Assembly: GCF_002798405.1 (NCBI RefSeq)
Contig: NZ_PGGV01000015.1
Span: 62,001 to 126,000, forward strand
DNA: 64,000 bases
DNA from: Glycomyces xiaoerkulensis
Lineage (GTDB): Bacteria > Actinomycetota > Actinomycetes > Mycobacteriales > Micromonosporaceae
Direction: 5' to 3'
In this document: one piece after another, positions 1 through 9,035 of the stretch
Numbering within the stretch: the first letter of the stretch is position 1
How the letters are laid out: each line of letters opens with the position of its first letter
Made by a program: the position numbers and the translations under genes
The notes under the pieces: generated by a model
What the model saw: only the letters and a program-made list of their open reading frames with translations
What the model was told of the DNA's origin: nothing
Database searches by the model: none

Positions 1-492
1 GAGCCGCGCGGCGATCCGGTCGGCCAGGTCGTGCGGATCCGTTCCGCTGGTGTCGATCTCGATGTCGGCGACCTCGCGGTACAGCGGGAGGCGCTCGTCC
101 ATGAGCCTGCGGAGCGTCGCGCGCGGGTTGACCGCCAGCATCGGGCGCCCGCGGTCGATCTCGGTGCGCTTGACCGCCTCGCCGAGGTCGACGCGGAGGT
201 GGACGACCGGGACCTCGGCGAGCAGCTCGCGGGTCTCGGCGGCCGTGACCGCTCCCCCGCCGAGTGCCAGGACGCCGTCGTGGTCGGCGACGGCGCGGCG
301 CACCGCGTCGCGTTCGAGTGCGCGGAAGTGGTCCTCGCCCTCGTCGACGAAGATGTCGGGGATCGGCTTCCGGGCCCGCTCGACGATGTCGGCGTCGGTG
401 TCGCGGAAGGTCACGCCGAGGCGTTCGGCGAGCGCGGTGCCGACGGTGGTCTTGCCCGATCCGGGCGGGCCGACGATGACGACGAGGCTCAT
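1..492 (-). CDS. aroK: Shikimate kinase (3' end cut by window edge)
   Basis: Cytoplasmic kinase that phosphorylates shikimate with ATP on the way to chorismate. The frame opens with ATG at 492 and reads 164 residues before leaving the window. It shows a P-loop GPPGSGKTT at residues 8-16, the acidic shikimate-binding stretch RDTDAD near residues 30-35 and a GGGAV motif near residue 78. Shikimate kinases are usually about 165-175 residues, so only the last few are missing. It lies 52 bp downstream of aroC on the same strand, so the two are probably co-transcribed as an aro operon continuing beyond the window. Identity is clear from the motifs and the neighbour. Confidence 0.93.
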   Translation of the reverse strand, partial: MSLVVIVGPPGSGKTTVGTALAERLGVTFRDTDADIVERARKPIPDIFVDEGEDHFRALERDAVRRAVADHDGVLALGGGAVTAAETRELLAEVPVVHLRVDLGEAVKRTEIDRGRPMLAVNPRATLRRLMDERLPLYREVADIEIDTSGTDPHDLADRIAARL

Positions 493-544
493 CAGGGTTT
501 ACTCCGGTCTGGGGAGGCGGTGGCGCGGCGGCGGGTGCGGGCCA

Positions 545-1723
545 TTATCTGACCTGCAGGTTCTCGAGGTAGGTCTCGAGGTTGCGCCGGGATTGGGCGA
601 TCGAGTCGCCGCCGAACTTCTCGAGGGCGGCTTCGGCGAGCACGTAGGCGACCATCGTCTCGGCGACGACGCCGCCGGCGGGCACGGCGCAGACGTCGGA
701 GCGCTGGTTGATCGCTTCGGCCGCTTCGCCGCTGTCGGTGTCGACGGTGCGCAGCGGGCGGGTGAGCGAGGAGATCGGCTTGAGTTTGGCCGAGACGCGC
801 AGCGGTTGCCCGGTGGTGATGCCGCCTTCGAGGCCGCCGGCGCGGTCGGTGACGCGTTCGACGCCGTCGGTGCCGGGGACGATCTCGTCGTGGGCGGCCG
901 AGCCGCGCACCGCCGCCTGGGTCAGCCCGTCGCCGATTTCGACGGCCTTGACCGACTGGATGGACATGAGGGCGGCGGCCAGGCGCCCGTCGAGTTTGCG
1001 GTCCCACTGGACGTGGGAGCCCAGGCCGGGCGGGACGCCGTGGGCGAGGACCTCGACGGTGCCGCCGAGGGTGTCGGCGTCCTTCTTGGCGGCGTCGACC
1101 TCGGCGACCATCCGCGCGGAGGCGTCGGGGTCGAGGCAGCGCATCGGGTCGGCGTCGACGGCCTCGGCGTCGGACGCGGTCGGGACGGTGCCGTCTTTGA
1201 CGCGGACCGGGCCGAGCGAGGTGACGTGCGAGACGATCCGGATGCCGAAGGCCTGCTCCAGGAGGGCCTTGGCGACGGTGCCGCCGGCTACTCGTGCGGC
1301 GGTCTCGCGGGCCGAGGCGCGCTCGAGGATGGGGCGGGCGTCGTCGTGGTCGTACTTCTGCATGCCGGCCAGGTCGGCGTGGCCGGGCCGGGGCCGGGTG
1401 AGGGGGGCGTTGCGGGCCAGGCCCTCGAGTTCGGCGCTGTCGACCGGGTCGGCGGCCATGACCTTCTCCCACTTGGGCCATTCGGAGTTGCCGACGCGGA
1501 TGGCCACCGGGGAGCCGAGGGTGCGGCCGTGGCGGACGCCGCCGACGAAGGAGACCTGGTCGGCCTCGAACTTCATGCGCGCGCCGCGGCCGTAACCGAG
1601 CCGGCGGCGGGCCAGTTCGGCGGCCACCGCGCCGGTGGTGATCTCGATCCCGGCGGGCAATCCGTCGACGGTCACCACCAGTTCGGGACCGTGTGATTCT
1701 CCTGCAGTCATCCATCGCAACAC
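545..1723 (-). CDS. aroC: Chorismate synthase
   Basis: Converts 5-enolpyruvylshikimate-3-phosphate to chorismate using reduced FMN, the last step of the common aromatic pathway. The 392-residue product has the expected family length. Visible signatures are the N-terminal GESHG (residues 8-12), the RPGHADL stretch near residue 110 and the Arg-rich FMN/phosphate-binding segments. The ATG at 1723 gives the usual short leader [12 protein letters not shown]. It is followed by aroK. Nothing upstream suggests that it shares a promoter with the divergent LacI gene beyond the roughly 200-bp spacer. Confidence 0.97.
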   Translation of the reverse strand: MLRWMTAGESHGPELVVTVDGLPAGIEITTGAVAAELARRRLGYGRGARMKFEADQVSFVGGVRHGRTLGSPVAIRVGNSEWPKWEKVMAADPVDSAELEGLARNAPLTRPRPGHADLAGMQKYDHDDARPILERASARETAARVAGGTVAKALLEQAFGIRIVSHVTSLGPVRVKDGTVPTASDAEAVDADPMRCLDPDASARMVAEVDAAKKDADTLGGTVEVLAHGVPPGLGSHVQWDRKLDGRLAAALMSIQSVKAVEIGDGLTQAAVRGSAAHDEIVPGTDGVERVTDRAGGLEGGITTGQPLRVSAKLKPISSLTRPLRTVDTDSGEAAEAINQRSDVCAVPAGGVVAETMVAYVLAEAALEKFGGDSIAQSRRNLETYLENLQVR

Positions 1724-1836
1724 GCTTCAAGTCTGCCATTGCCCGGGTTGTGATGCGGCGCCTGGTGGAACGCGTGTCCCAGCGATCGGACCGCGCCTCG
1801 CCGCTCGAGCGCGCGGGCCGGATCCGCGGGCAGCCC

Positions 1837-1860
1837 TAGAATGTCGTTCGCGTCACGAAC
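1837..1860 (+). promoter_or_regulatory. Possible promoter/operator of the LacI-family gene
   Basis: In the 197-bp aroC/lacI spacer a TAGAAT hexamer (1837-1842) looks like a -10 element, without a convincing -35. Just after it, GTTCG at 1846-1850 and CGAAC at 1856-1860 form an inverted repeat with a 5-bp spacer. This could be a binding site for autoregulation, but it does not resemble the operator found before the two cellulase genes. Assignment rests on pattern only. Confidence 0.3.
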
Positions 1861-1920
1861 CGGTCGCGGACGGTCCGCAGCGGAGCGCAATATGTATGCG
1901 TTGGAAAAGGAACGGTGGTA

Positions 1921-2976
1921 ATGCCCCAGAAGAGTTCTCGAAATCGCCTCGGCGACCGGGCCCCGGCACCCCGGTCGCGCAAACCCACGATGGCGGACGT
2001 GGCCGCCGAGGTCGGCGTCTCCCGGGCGCTGGTGTCACTGGTGTTCCGCGGCCGGCCCGGCGCCAGTCCCGAGACGCGGGAGAAGGTCTTCGGTGCCGCG
2101 GCCCGGTTGGGCTACCGGCCCGACATCGCCGCGCGCCTGCTGGCCCGCGGCCGCAGCAAGGTCCTCGGCATCCTGTTCACCGCCCGCAATCCCTGCCACG
2201 TGGACCTGGTCGAGGCCGTCTATCCGGCGGCCGAGGAGCTCGGTTACGACATCGTGCTCTCGGCGCACGTGCCGGCCCGCGACGAGCACAAGGCCGTGGA
2301 GGCGCTCATCGGGCACCGCAGCGAGGCGCTGCTGCTGTGCGGTCCGCTCATCCCCGACCAGGCCGTCGCCGGGTTCGGTCGGCGGGTGCCGACGGTGGTG
2401 GTCGGCCGCCGCGTCCCCGGCGCCCCGGTCGACACCGTGGCCACCTCCGACCGGCCGGGCGTCCGGGAGGTGGTCGACTACCTGGTGGGGCTCGGCCATC
2501 GCGACGTACTCCACGTCGACGGCGGGCGGCGGCCCGGGGCTGCCGAGCGGCGCCGCGCCTACCGCGATGCGATGCGCTCCCACGGACTGGCCGACCGCAT
2601 CCGCGTCATCCCCGGCGACCACACCGAGGCGGCCGGCGGCGACGCCGCGCGTGCCATGCTCTCCGGGGACCGCCCGCTGCCGACGGCAGTGTTCGCCTCC
2701 AACGACCAGTGTGCGATCGGCCTGCTCGACGTGTTCACGCGCGCCGGGGTCGAGGTCCCCGAGCGGCTCTCGATCGTCGGATACGACGACAGCCACATCG
2801 CCGGCCTGAGCCACATCGACCTGACCACCGTCCGCCAGGACGCCGGAGGGCTCGCGCACTTGGCGGTGACGGCCGCGGACGAGCAGCTCCGGGGCCAACG
2901 CGCGCCCGGCGCCCACCTGCGACTGGAATCGAAACTGGTGGTCCGCGGGACCAGTGGGGCGCCGGTCGCCCGCTGA
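1921..2976 (+). CDS. LacI-family transcriptional regulator, probable cellulose-utilisation repressor
   Basis: DNA-binding repressor with an N-terminal LacI helix-turn-helix (about residues 22-70, MADVAAEVGVSRALVSLV) and a periplasmic-binding-protein-like sensor domain (about residues 80-330), for example VPTVVVGRR, FASNDQCAIGLLD and SIVGYDDS. ATG at 1921 was chosen because an AAAAGGA ribosome-binding site sits 8-9 bases upstream; an in-frame GTG at 1915 would be too close to it. The gene directly precedes two cellulase genes, each with a 14-bp operator at its transcription start. By analogy with CebR/CelR of Streptomyces and Thermobifida, this protein is the likely repressor, released by a cello-oligosaccharide. 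The ligand is inference. Confidence 0.85.
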   Translation: MPQKSSRNRLGDRAPAPRSRKPTMADVAAEVGVSRALVSLVFRGRPGASPETREKVFGAAARLGYRPDIAARLLARGRSKVLGILFTARNPCHVDLVEAVYPAAEELGYDIVLSAHVPARDEHKAVEALIGHRSEALLLCGPLIPDQAVAGFGRRVPTVVVGRRVPGAPVDTVATSDRPGVREVVDYLVGLGHRDVLHVDGGRRPGAAERRRAYRDAMRSHGLADRIRVIPGDHTEAAGGDAARAMLSGDRPLPTAVFASNDQCAIGLLDVFTRAGVEVPERLSIVGYDDSHIAGLSHIDLTTVRQDAGGLAHLAVTAADEQLRGQRAPGAHLRLESKLVVRGTSGAPVAR

Positions 2977-3005
2977 AAAGCGAACGTTATCCAACATTCA
3001 AGCTA

Positions 3006-3034
3006 TTGACATCTGTCAATCCGAATGACAGGAT
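3006..3034 (+). promoter_or_regulatory. Promoter of the first GH9 cellulase
   Basis: TTGACA (3006-3011) is a perfect -35 element. CAGGAT (3029-3034) follows with exactly 17 bp spacing and acts as a plausible actinomycete -10. The same -35/17 bp/-10 layout recurs before the second cellulase (6336-6364), which strongly supports it. The spacer holds an inverted repeat, CTGTC at 3013-3017 and GACAG at 3027-3031. The expected start of transcription is near 3041, inside the LacI-type operator. Confidence 0.75.
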
Positions 3035-3039
3035 ATTCG

Positions 3040-3053
3040 TGGTATCGCTCCCA
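3040..3053 (+). promoter_or_regulatory. LacI-family operator overlapping the transcription start of the first GH9 gene
   Basis: The 14-mer TGGTATCGCTCCCA has a central CG and an imperfect dyad. It matches the CebR/CelR operator TGGGAGCGCTCCCA at 11 of 14 positions, with the right half perfect and the left half altered. An identical copy is at 6371-6384, in the same place relative to the second cellulase promoter. Its position over the predicted +1 suits a repressor. The adjacent LacI gene is the obvious candidate binder. Confidence 0.75.
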
Positions 3054-3075
3054 ACAAACGTACGAAGGGAACATC

Positions 3076-6000
3076 ATGCCACCCCGGCTACCCCTACCCT
3101 CCCGACGAACCAAACGAACCGTGCTCGCCACGGCGACCGCCGGCGCCCTCGCGCTCTCGACGGTCGCCGTCGCCAACGCCTGGGCCCAAGAGGAGGAGCC
3201 GACCGACGTTCTCGTCAACGGCGACTTCGCCACGGGGTCGGCCGACCCCTGGTGGCACACCGACAACCTCTCCGGCGAAGTGGCCGACGGCCAGTGGTGC
3301 ATCGACGTACCCGGCGACACCACCAACGCCTGGGACGCCATCGTCGGCCAGAACGACCTGGAACTGGTCTCCGGCGAAACGTACGAGCTGCGCTTCACCG
3401 CCAGCGCCACCGTCGAGACCAGCGTCCGCACCCTCGTCCAGCGCGACGTCGACCCCTGGCCCACGCAGTTGGAGGAGTCCCCGGTCCTCACCCCCGAGGG
3501 CGAGACCTTCAGCTACACGTTCACCTCCGACGCCGACTGGACCGACGCCCAACTGGCGTTCCAGATCGGCGGCACCGACGAACCCTGGCAGCTCTGCATC
3601 TCGGACGCCGCGCTGCTGACCGGCGCCGAACCTCCGCCGGACGGCGGGGAGCAGACCAACGTAGTGGTCAACGGCGACTTCGCCACGGGGTCGGCCGACC
3701 CCTGGTGGCACACCGACAACCTCTCCGGCGAGGTCGCCGACGGCCAGTGGTGCATCGACGTACCCGGCGGCACCACCAACGCCTGGGACGCCATCGTCGG
3801 CCAGAACGACCTGCCGCTGACCGAAGGCGAATCCTACGAGCTGCGGTTCACCGCCAGCGCCTCTGAGCCGCTGAGCGTCCGCACCCTCGTCCAGCGCGAC
3901 GTCGACCCCTGGCCCACGCAGTTGGAGGAGTTCCCTGCACTGGACGTGGAACCGCAGACGTACAGCTACACCTTCACTTCCGGCGACGACTGGACCGACG
4001 CCCAACTGGCGTTCCAGATCGGACGGAACGAGGATCCGTGGCAGTTCTGCATCTCGGAGGTCGCGTTGCTCACCGGCGCCGAGGCGCCGTCGTACGATCC
4101 GGACACCGGCCCGCGCGTGCGGGTCAACCAGGTCGGCTACCTGCCCGACGGCCCCAAGCGGGCCACTGTGGTCACCGACGCGGCCGAACCGGTCGCCTGG
4201 GAGCTGGCCGACGCCGGCGGCTCGGTGGTAGCCGAAGGCGACACCGAGGTCCACGGCGCCGACGCGAACTCGGGCGAGTCGGTGCACACCATCGACTTCT
4301 CCGCGGTGACGGCGGCCGGTGAGGGCTTCACCCTGACCGCCGACGGGGAGACGTCCTACCCGTTCGACATCGGCGGGGACGTGTACACCGATATGGCCAC
4401 CGACGCGATGTCGTTCTACTACACGCAGCGGTCCGGTATCGCCATCGACGACGAGATCGCCCCCGGCTACGGCCGGGAGGCCGGGCACGTGGACGTCGAG
4501 CCGAACCAGGGCGACGGGGACGTCCCGTGCTATCCGGGCACCTGCGACTACAGCCTGGACGTGACCGGCGGCTGGTACGACGCCGGGGACCACGGCAAGT
4601 ACGTCGTCAACGGCGGCATCTCGGTCGCCCAGATCATGGGCGTCTACGAGCGGGCGCTGCACGCCCCCACCGGCGATCCCGACCGGCTCGCCGACGGGAG
4701 CCTGCGGATCCCCGAGCACGGCGACGGCGTCCCCGACGTCCTCGACGAGGCCCGCTGGGAGATGGAGTTCCTGATGAAGATGCAGGTTCCGGAGGGCGAG
4801 GAGCTGGCGGGCATGGCCCACCACAAGATGAGCGACGAGAACTGGACCGGCCTGCCGCTGATGCCGGCCGACGACTCGCAGCCGCGCTACCTGGGGCCGC
4901 CGTCGACTGCGGCGACGCTGAACCTCTCGGGAACCGCGGCGCAGTGCGCGCGGCTCTACGCGCCGTACGACGCCGACTTCGCCGACCAGTGCCTGACGGT
5001 GGCGGAGACCGCCTGGGAAGCGGCCGAGGCGAATCCGGACATGCTCGCTCAGGGCGGCATCCCGGCCGGTAGCGGCGGGTACGGCGACAGCCGGCTCGAG
5101 GACGAGTTCTACTGGGCGGCCGCCGAGTTGTTCATCACCACCGGCGACCAGGCCTATGAGGACTACATTCTCGGTTCCGAGCTCCACACCGCCGATCTGT
5201 TCGGCGCGGGCAGCTTCGCCTGGGCGGACATGGGGCCGCTGGGCCGCCTCCAGTTGGCGTCGGTGCCGAACTCCCTGTCCGACCGCGACCGGGTCGTCGA
5301 CTCCGTGGTGTCCGGGGCCGAGGAGGTCCTGGCGCTGCAGGAGGCGAACCCCTGGGATCTGACCTACGGCAACGACGGGTACTTCGCCTGGGGTTCGAAC
5401 AACCTGGTGCTGAACAACGCGGTGGTGCTGGGCGTGGCCTTCGACCTCACCGGCGAAGTGCGGTTCCGCGACGGCGTGCTGGCCGGGCTCGACTACATCC
5501 TCGGCCGCAACGCACTCAACAACTCCTACGTGACCGGCTACGGGTCGCACTATTCGGAGAACCAGCACAGCCGCTGGTACGCCAACCAGCTCGACCCCAG
5601 CCTGCCGAACCCGCCGGACGGGACCCTGGCCGGCGGTCCGAACACGGAGACCGGAACCTGGGATCCGGTCGCTCAGCGGTGGCTCGAAGATTGCGATCCG
5701 CAGTGGTGCTACATCGACGACATCGGATCGTGGGCCACCAATGAGCTGACCATCAACTGGAACTCGCCGCTGTCGTGGGTGGCGAACTTCGCCGCCGACC
5801 AGACCGCGACGGTCGGGGACTCCTCCTGCGAGGTGGACTACGCGCTCCACGGTTCGTGGGAAGGCGGGTACAACGCCGAGGTGGTCGTGCGCAACTCCGG
5901 CGACGAGCCGCTCGAGGACCTGACGGTGCGCTGGGCGATGCCGGCCGGCCAGACGGCCGACTACTCCTGGAGCGCCGAGCTGGTCCAGGAGGGCCACATC

Positions 6001-6132
6001 ATGACCGCGACGGAACTCGGCGGCGGCTACCCGCTGGACCCGGGGCGTGAGTACACCTTCGGGTACAACGGCTCCACCGCCGACGGGAAGGCGGCGCTCA
6101 AGCCGGCTTCGGTCTCCTGCACGACCGGATAG
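3076..6132 (+). CDS. Secreted GH9 cellulase with two CBM4 domains and a C-terminal CBM2
   Basis: Extracellular endo- or processive glucanase acting on cellulose. ATG at 3076 follows an AAGGGA ribosome site and gives 1018 residues. Order: signal peptide (about 1-37, ending ANAWAQ), two CBM4_9-type modules (about 43-188 and 193-335, each starting VNGDFATGS), the CelD-type Ig-like domain (about 346-435, VRVNQVGYLP), the GH9 catalytic domain (about 437-910) and a CBM2 bounded by Cys (about 917-1016). Catalytic Asp pair D502/D505 in DAGD, the HSR motif after GRNALNNSYVTG, and the acid Glu E890 in NELTINWNSPL are all present. The layout resembles Cellulomonas CenC plus a CBM2. Arg-rich signal peptide lacks a clear twin-arginine motif. 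Substrate and mode of action are inferred. Confidence 0.95.
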   Translation: MPPRLPLPSRRTKRTVLATATAGALALSTVAVANAWAQEEEPTDVLVNGDFATGSADPWWHTDNLSGEVADGQWCIDVPGDTTNAWDAIVGQNDLELVSGETYELRFTASATVETSVRTLVQRDVDPWPTQLEESPVLTPEGETFSYTFTSDADWTDAQLAFQIGGTDEPWQLCISDAALLTGAEPPPDGGEQTNVVVNGDFATGSADPWWHTDNLSGEVADGQWCIDVPGGTTNAWDAIVGQNDLPLTEGESYELRFTASASEPLSVRTLVQRDVDPWPTQLEEFPALDVEPQTYSYTFTSGDDWTDAQLAFQIGRNEDPWQFCISEVALLTGAEAPSYDPDTGPRVRVNQVGYLPDGPKRATVVTDAAEPVAWELADAGGSVVAEGDTEVHGADANSGESVHTIDFSAVTAAGEGFTLTADGETSYPFDIGGDVYTDMATDAMSFYYTQRSGIAIDDEIAPGYGREAGHVDVEPNQGDGDVPCYPGTCDYSLDVTGGWYDAGDHGKYVVNGGISVAQIMGVYERALHAPTGDPDRLADGSLRIPEHGDGVPDVLDEARWEMEFLMKMQVPEGEELAGMAHHKMSDENWTGLPLMPADDSQPRYLGPPSTAATLNLSGTAAQCARLYAPYDADFADQCLTVAETAWEAAEANPDMLAQGGIPAGSGGYGDSRLEDEFYWAAAELFITTGDQAYEDYILGSELHTADLFGAGSFAWADMGPLGRLQLASVPNSLSDRDRVVDSVVSGAEEVLALQEANPWDLTYGNDGYFAWGSNNLVLNNAVVLGVAFDLTGEVRFRDGVLAGLDYILGRNALNNSYVTGYGSHYSENQHSRWYANQLDPSLPNPPDGTLAGGPNTETGTWDPVAQRWLEDCDPQWCYIDDIGSWATNELTINWNSPLSWVANFAADQTATVGDSSCEVDYALHGSWEGGYNAEVVVRNSGDEPLEDLTVRWAMPAGQTADYSWSAELVQEGHIMTATELGGGYPLDPGREYTFGYNGSTADGKAALKPASVSCTTG

Positions 6133-6211
6133 CTGACCTCGGTCCGCAGCAGACCGGGCGGAGGCGGTTCGGTGTCGCAACGTCTCGGCCTCGCCGAACC
6201 GCCGTGAAGGA

Positions 6212-6242
6212 GGGGGCGGCCCCAATGATTGTGGCCGCCCCC
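6212..6242 (+). terminator. Terminator hairpin after the first GH9 gene
   Basis: GGGGGCGGCC (6212-6221) pairs perfectly with GGCCGCCCCC (6233-6242); the loop contains a further CAAT/ATTG pairing. There is no U-tract, as is common in actinomycetes. The right arm and following CGCTC are shared with the hairpin after the second GH9 gene. Confidence 0.75.
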
Positions 6243-6335
6243 GCTCGCGTGTCCGGGGCATGCGCTCCCACCGAGCGGGCCGTCGACCGCCCGCCGCCAG
6301 GGGCAGTTCAATCGATTCACATCGGTGGCCCCCTA

Positions 6336-6364
6336 TTGACATGCAGCACTGTCGATGACAGGAT
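6336..6364 (+). promoter_or_regulatory. Promoter of the second GH9 cellulase
   Basis: TTGACA (6336-6341), 17-bp spacer, CAGGAT (6359-6364). The first base after the -35 and the ATGACAGGAT block are identical to the promoter at 3006. The spacer again holds CTGTC/GACAG arms (6349-6353 and 6357-6361), here only 3 bp apart instead of 9. A half-matching CebR-like site, GGCATGCGCTCCCA (6257-6270), lies further upstream. Confidence 0.75.
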
Positions 6365-6370
6365 GTGCGA

Positions 6371-6384
6371 TGGTATCGCTCCCA
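6371..6384 (+). promoter_or_regulatory. LacI-family operator at the second GH9 gene
   Basis: TGGTATCGCTCCCA, identical to the site at 3040-3053. It lies 6 bp after the -10 and so covers the predicted start of transcription. Two identical copies in equivalent positions make a shared repressor very likely. Confidence 0.75.
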
Positions 6385-6406
6385 AATTGATATTGAAGGA
6401 AACTCC

Positions 6407-9004
6407 ATGCCCCGACCCCTCGCACGACCCTCACGACGATCGCGGCGGACCGCTATGGGGCTCACCGCGATCGGAGCGCTGGCGATGTCCACGGCCACGG
6501 TCGCCGGCGCCTGGGCCCAGGACGACGAGCCGACCGACATCCTCGCCAACGGCGACTTCGCCACGGGGTCGGCCGACCCCTGGTGGCACACCGACAACCT
6601 CTCCGGCGAGGTCGCCGACGGCCAGTGGTGCATCGACGTGCCCGGCGGCACCACCAACGCCTGGGACGCCATCGTCGGCCAGAACGACCTGCCGCTGACC
6701 GAAGGCGAATCCTACGAGCTGCGCTTCACCGCCAGCGCCACCGTCGAGACCAGCGTCCGCACCCTCGTCCAGCGCGACGTCGACCCCTGGCCCACGCAGT
6801 TGGAGGAGCACCCGACGCTCGATTCCGAGCCGCAGACCTTCAGCTACGCTTTCACCTCCGACGCCGACTGGACCGACGCCCAACTGGCGTTCCAGATCGG
6901 CGGTGCGGACGAACCCTGGCAGCTCTGCATCTCGGAGGTCGCCATGCTCACCGGCGCCGAACCGCCCACGTACGAACCCGACACCGGCCCGCGCGTGCGG
7001 GTCAACCAGGTCGGCTACCTGCCCGACGGCCCCAAGCGGGCCACTGTGGTCACCGACGCGGCCGAACCGGTCGCCTGGGAGCTGGCCGACGCCGACGGTG
7101 AGTCCGTGGCCACCGGCCGGTCGACGGTGCACGGCGAGGAGGCCACCTCCGGCGTTCCGGTCCACACCATCGACTTCTCCGCGGTGACCGCCACCGGCGA
7201 GGGATTCACACTCACCGCCGACGGCGAGACCTCCTACCCGTTCGACATCGGCGGCGTCTACGCCGATATGGCCACCGACGCGATGTCGTTCTACTACACC
7301 CAGCGCTCGGGCATCGCCATCGACGACGAGATCGCCCCCGGCTACGGCCGCGAGGCCGGGCACGTCGACGTCGCACCCAACCAGGGCGACGGGGACGTCC
7401 CGTGCTTCGAGGACTCCTGCGACTACACGCTCGACGTGCGCGGCGGCTGGTACGACGCCGGGGACCACGGCAAGTACGTCGTCAACGGCGGCATCTCGGT
7501 CGCCCAGATCATGGGCGTCTACGAGCGGGCGCTGCACGCCCCCACCGGCGATCCCACTCGCCTGGGCGACGGGAGCCTGCGGATCCCCGAGCACGGCGAC
7601 GGCGTCCCCGACGTCCTCGACGAGGCCCGCTGGGAGATGGAGTTCCTGCTGAGCATGCAGGTTCCGGACGGCGAGGAACTCGCCGGGATGGCCCACCACA
7701 AGATGCACGACGAGAACTGGACCGGCCTGCCGCTGATGCCGGCCGACGACCCGCAGCCGCGCTACCTGTACCCGCCGTCGACTGCGGCGACGCTGAACCT
7801 CGCGGCCACCGCGGCGCAGTGCACACGCCTCTACGCGCCGTACGACGCCGACTTCGCCGACCAGTGCCTGACCGCCGCCGAGACGGCCTGGCAGGCCGCG
7901 CTCGACCACCCGGACCTGTACGCGGGCCCGAGCCCGGCCGGCGGCGGCCCCTACGACGACGACGAGGTCTCGGACGAGTTCTACTGGGCCGCGGCCGAAC
8001 TGTTCATCACCACCGGGGACCGGGGCTACGAGGACCACCTGCTGGGCTCGGCGGTCCACACCGCCGATCTGTTCGGCGCCGGCAGCTTCGACTGGGGCAA
8101 CATGGCGCCGCTGGGCCGCCTTCAATTGGCGTCGGTGCCCAACGAGCTGTCCGACCGCGACCGGGTCGTCGAGTCGGTCGTCGCCGGGGCCCAGAAGGTC
8201 CTGGAAATCCAGGAGTCGAACCCGTGGGGCCTGGTCTACGGCACCGACGGTCGCTTCGACTGGGGCTCGAACAACCTGATCCTCAACAACGCGGTGGTCC
8301 TGGGCGTGGCCTTCGACCTCACCGGCGAAGTGCGGTTCCGCGACGGTGTCCTGGCCGGTCTCGACTACATCCTCGGCCGCAACGCACTCAACAACTCCTA
8401 CGTGACCGGCTACGGCACGCACTACTCACAGAACCAGCACAGCCGCTGGTACGCCGACCAGCTCGACCCCAGCCTGCCGAACCCGCCGGACGGGACCCTG
8501 GCCGGAGGACCGAACAACGACACCGGAACCTGGGATCCGGTCGCTCAGCGGTGGCTCGAGGGATGCGCGCCCCAGTGGTGCTACATCGACGACATCGGTT
8601 CCTGGGCCACCAATGAGCTGACCATCAACTGGAACTCGCCGCTGTCGTGGGTGGCGAACTTCGCCGCCGACCAGGCCCGGGCGGTCCAGTCGCCGTCGTG
8701 CCAGGTGGAGTACCGCCAGCACGGTTCCTGGCCGAAGGGCTACAACGCTCAGATCATCGTCACCAACACCGGCGAGGAGGCCGTCGAGGACCTGACCGTG
8801 CGGTGGGCGATGCCCGCCGGGCAGACGATCGAGCGGTACTGGAGCGCCGAGCTGGTCCAGGACGGCCACGTCGTGACCGCGACCGACCTCGGCAACGGCC
8901 ACGCGCTGCGGCCCGGCAAGAAGTACACCTTCGGCTACATCGGATCCACCGCGGACGGCAGGGGCGCGCTCGAGCCCGCCTCGGTCACCTGCACGGCCCG
9001 ATAG
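6407..9004 (+). CDS. Secreted GH9 cellulase with one CBM4 and a C-terminal CBM2
   Basis: Extracellular cellulase, paralogue of the gene just upstream. ATG at 6407 follows GAAGGA and gives 865 residues. Order: signal peptide (about 1-38, ending AWAQ), one CBM4_9 module (about 43-185), Ig-like domain (about 195-283), GH9 catalytic domain (about 285-757) and CBM2 (about 764-864). The catalytic D350/D353 (DAGD) and E737 (NELTINWNSPL) are intact. The arrangement matches Thermobifida Cel9B without its fibronectin domain. Long stretches are nearly identical in DNA to the first gene, so duplication is recent or kept uniform by gene conversion. The CBM is a mosaic of the two CBMs of the first gene. 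Both copies look functional. Confidence 0.95.
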   Translation: MPRPLARPSRRSRRTAMGLTAIGALAMSTATVAGAWAQDDEPTDILANGDFATGSADPWWHTDNLSGEVADGQWCIDVPGGTTNAWDAIVGQNDLPLTEGESYELRFTASATVETSVRTLVQRDVDPWPTQLEEHPTLDSEPQTFSYAFTSDADWTDAQLAFQIGGADEPWQLCISEVAMLTGAEPPTYEPDTGPRVRVNQVGYLPDGPKRATVVTDAAEPVAWELADADGESVATGRSTVHGEEATSGVPVHTIDFSAVTATGEGFTLTADGETSYPFDIGGVYADMATDAMSFYYTQRSGIAIDDEIAPGYGREAGHVDVAPNQGDGDVPCFEDSCDYTLDVRGGWYDAGDHGKYVVNGGISVAQIMGVYERALHAPTGDPTRLGDGSLRIPEHGDGVPDVLDEARWEMEFLLSMQVPDGEELAGMAHHKMHDENWTGLPLMPADDPQPRYLYPPSTAATLNLAATAAQCTRLYAPYDADFADQCLTAAETAWQAALDHPDLYAGPSPAGGGPYDDDEVSDEFYWAAAELFITTGDRGYEDHLLGSAVHTADLFGAGSFDWGNMAPLGRLQLASVPNELSDRDRVVESVVAGAQKVLEIQESNPWGLVYGTDGRFDWGSNNLILNNAVVLGVAFDLTGEVRFRDGVLAGLDYILGRNALNNSYVTGYGTHYSQNQHSRWYADQLDPSLPNPPDGTLAGGPNNDTGTWDPVAQRWLEGCAPQWCYIDDIGSWATNELTINWNSPLSWVANFAADQARAVQSPSCQVEYRQHGSWPKGYNAQIIVTNTGEEAVEDLTVRWAMPAGQTIERYWSAELVQDGHVVTATDLGNGHALRPGKKYTFGYIGSTADGRGALEPASVTCTAR

Positions 9005-9035
9005 CCGAGCCGAGACCACAACTCAACAACAAGAA

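Noticed and set aside
3076-3190. Twin-arginine signal in the cellulase leaders
   Set aside because: RR pairs are present but the residues after them (TKR, SRR) do not fit the S-R-R-x-F-L-K pattern; a Sec signal peptide is the better call.
6250-6275. Third LacI operator copy (GGCATGCGCTCCCA)
   Set aside because: Only the right half matches and it is about 66 bp upstream of the -35; kept only as a remark under the second cellulase promoter.
3094-6672. Very long open frame antisense to the first cellulase
   Set aside because: It is a by-product of strong codon bias; it has no domain, no start context, and the sense frame is a clear GH9 enzyme. The same holds for long frames opposite uvrA and ftsI.
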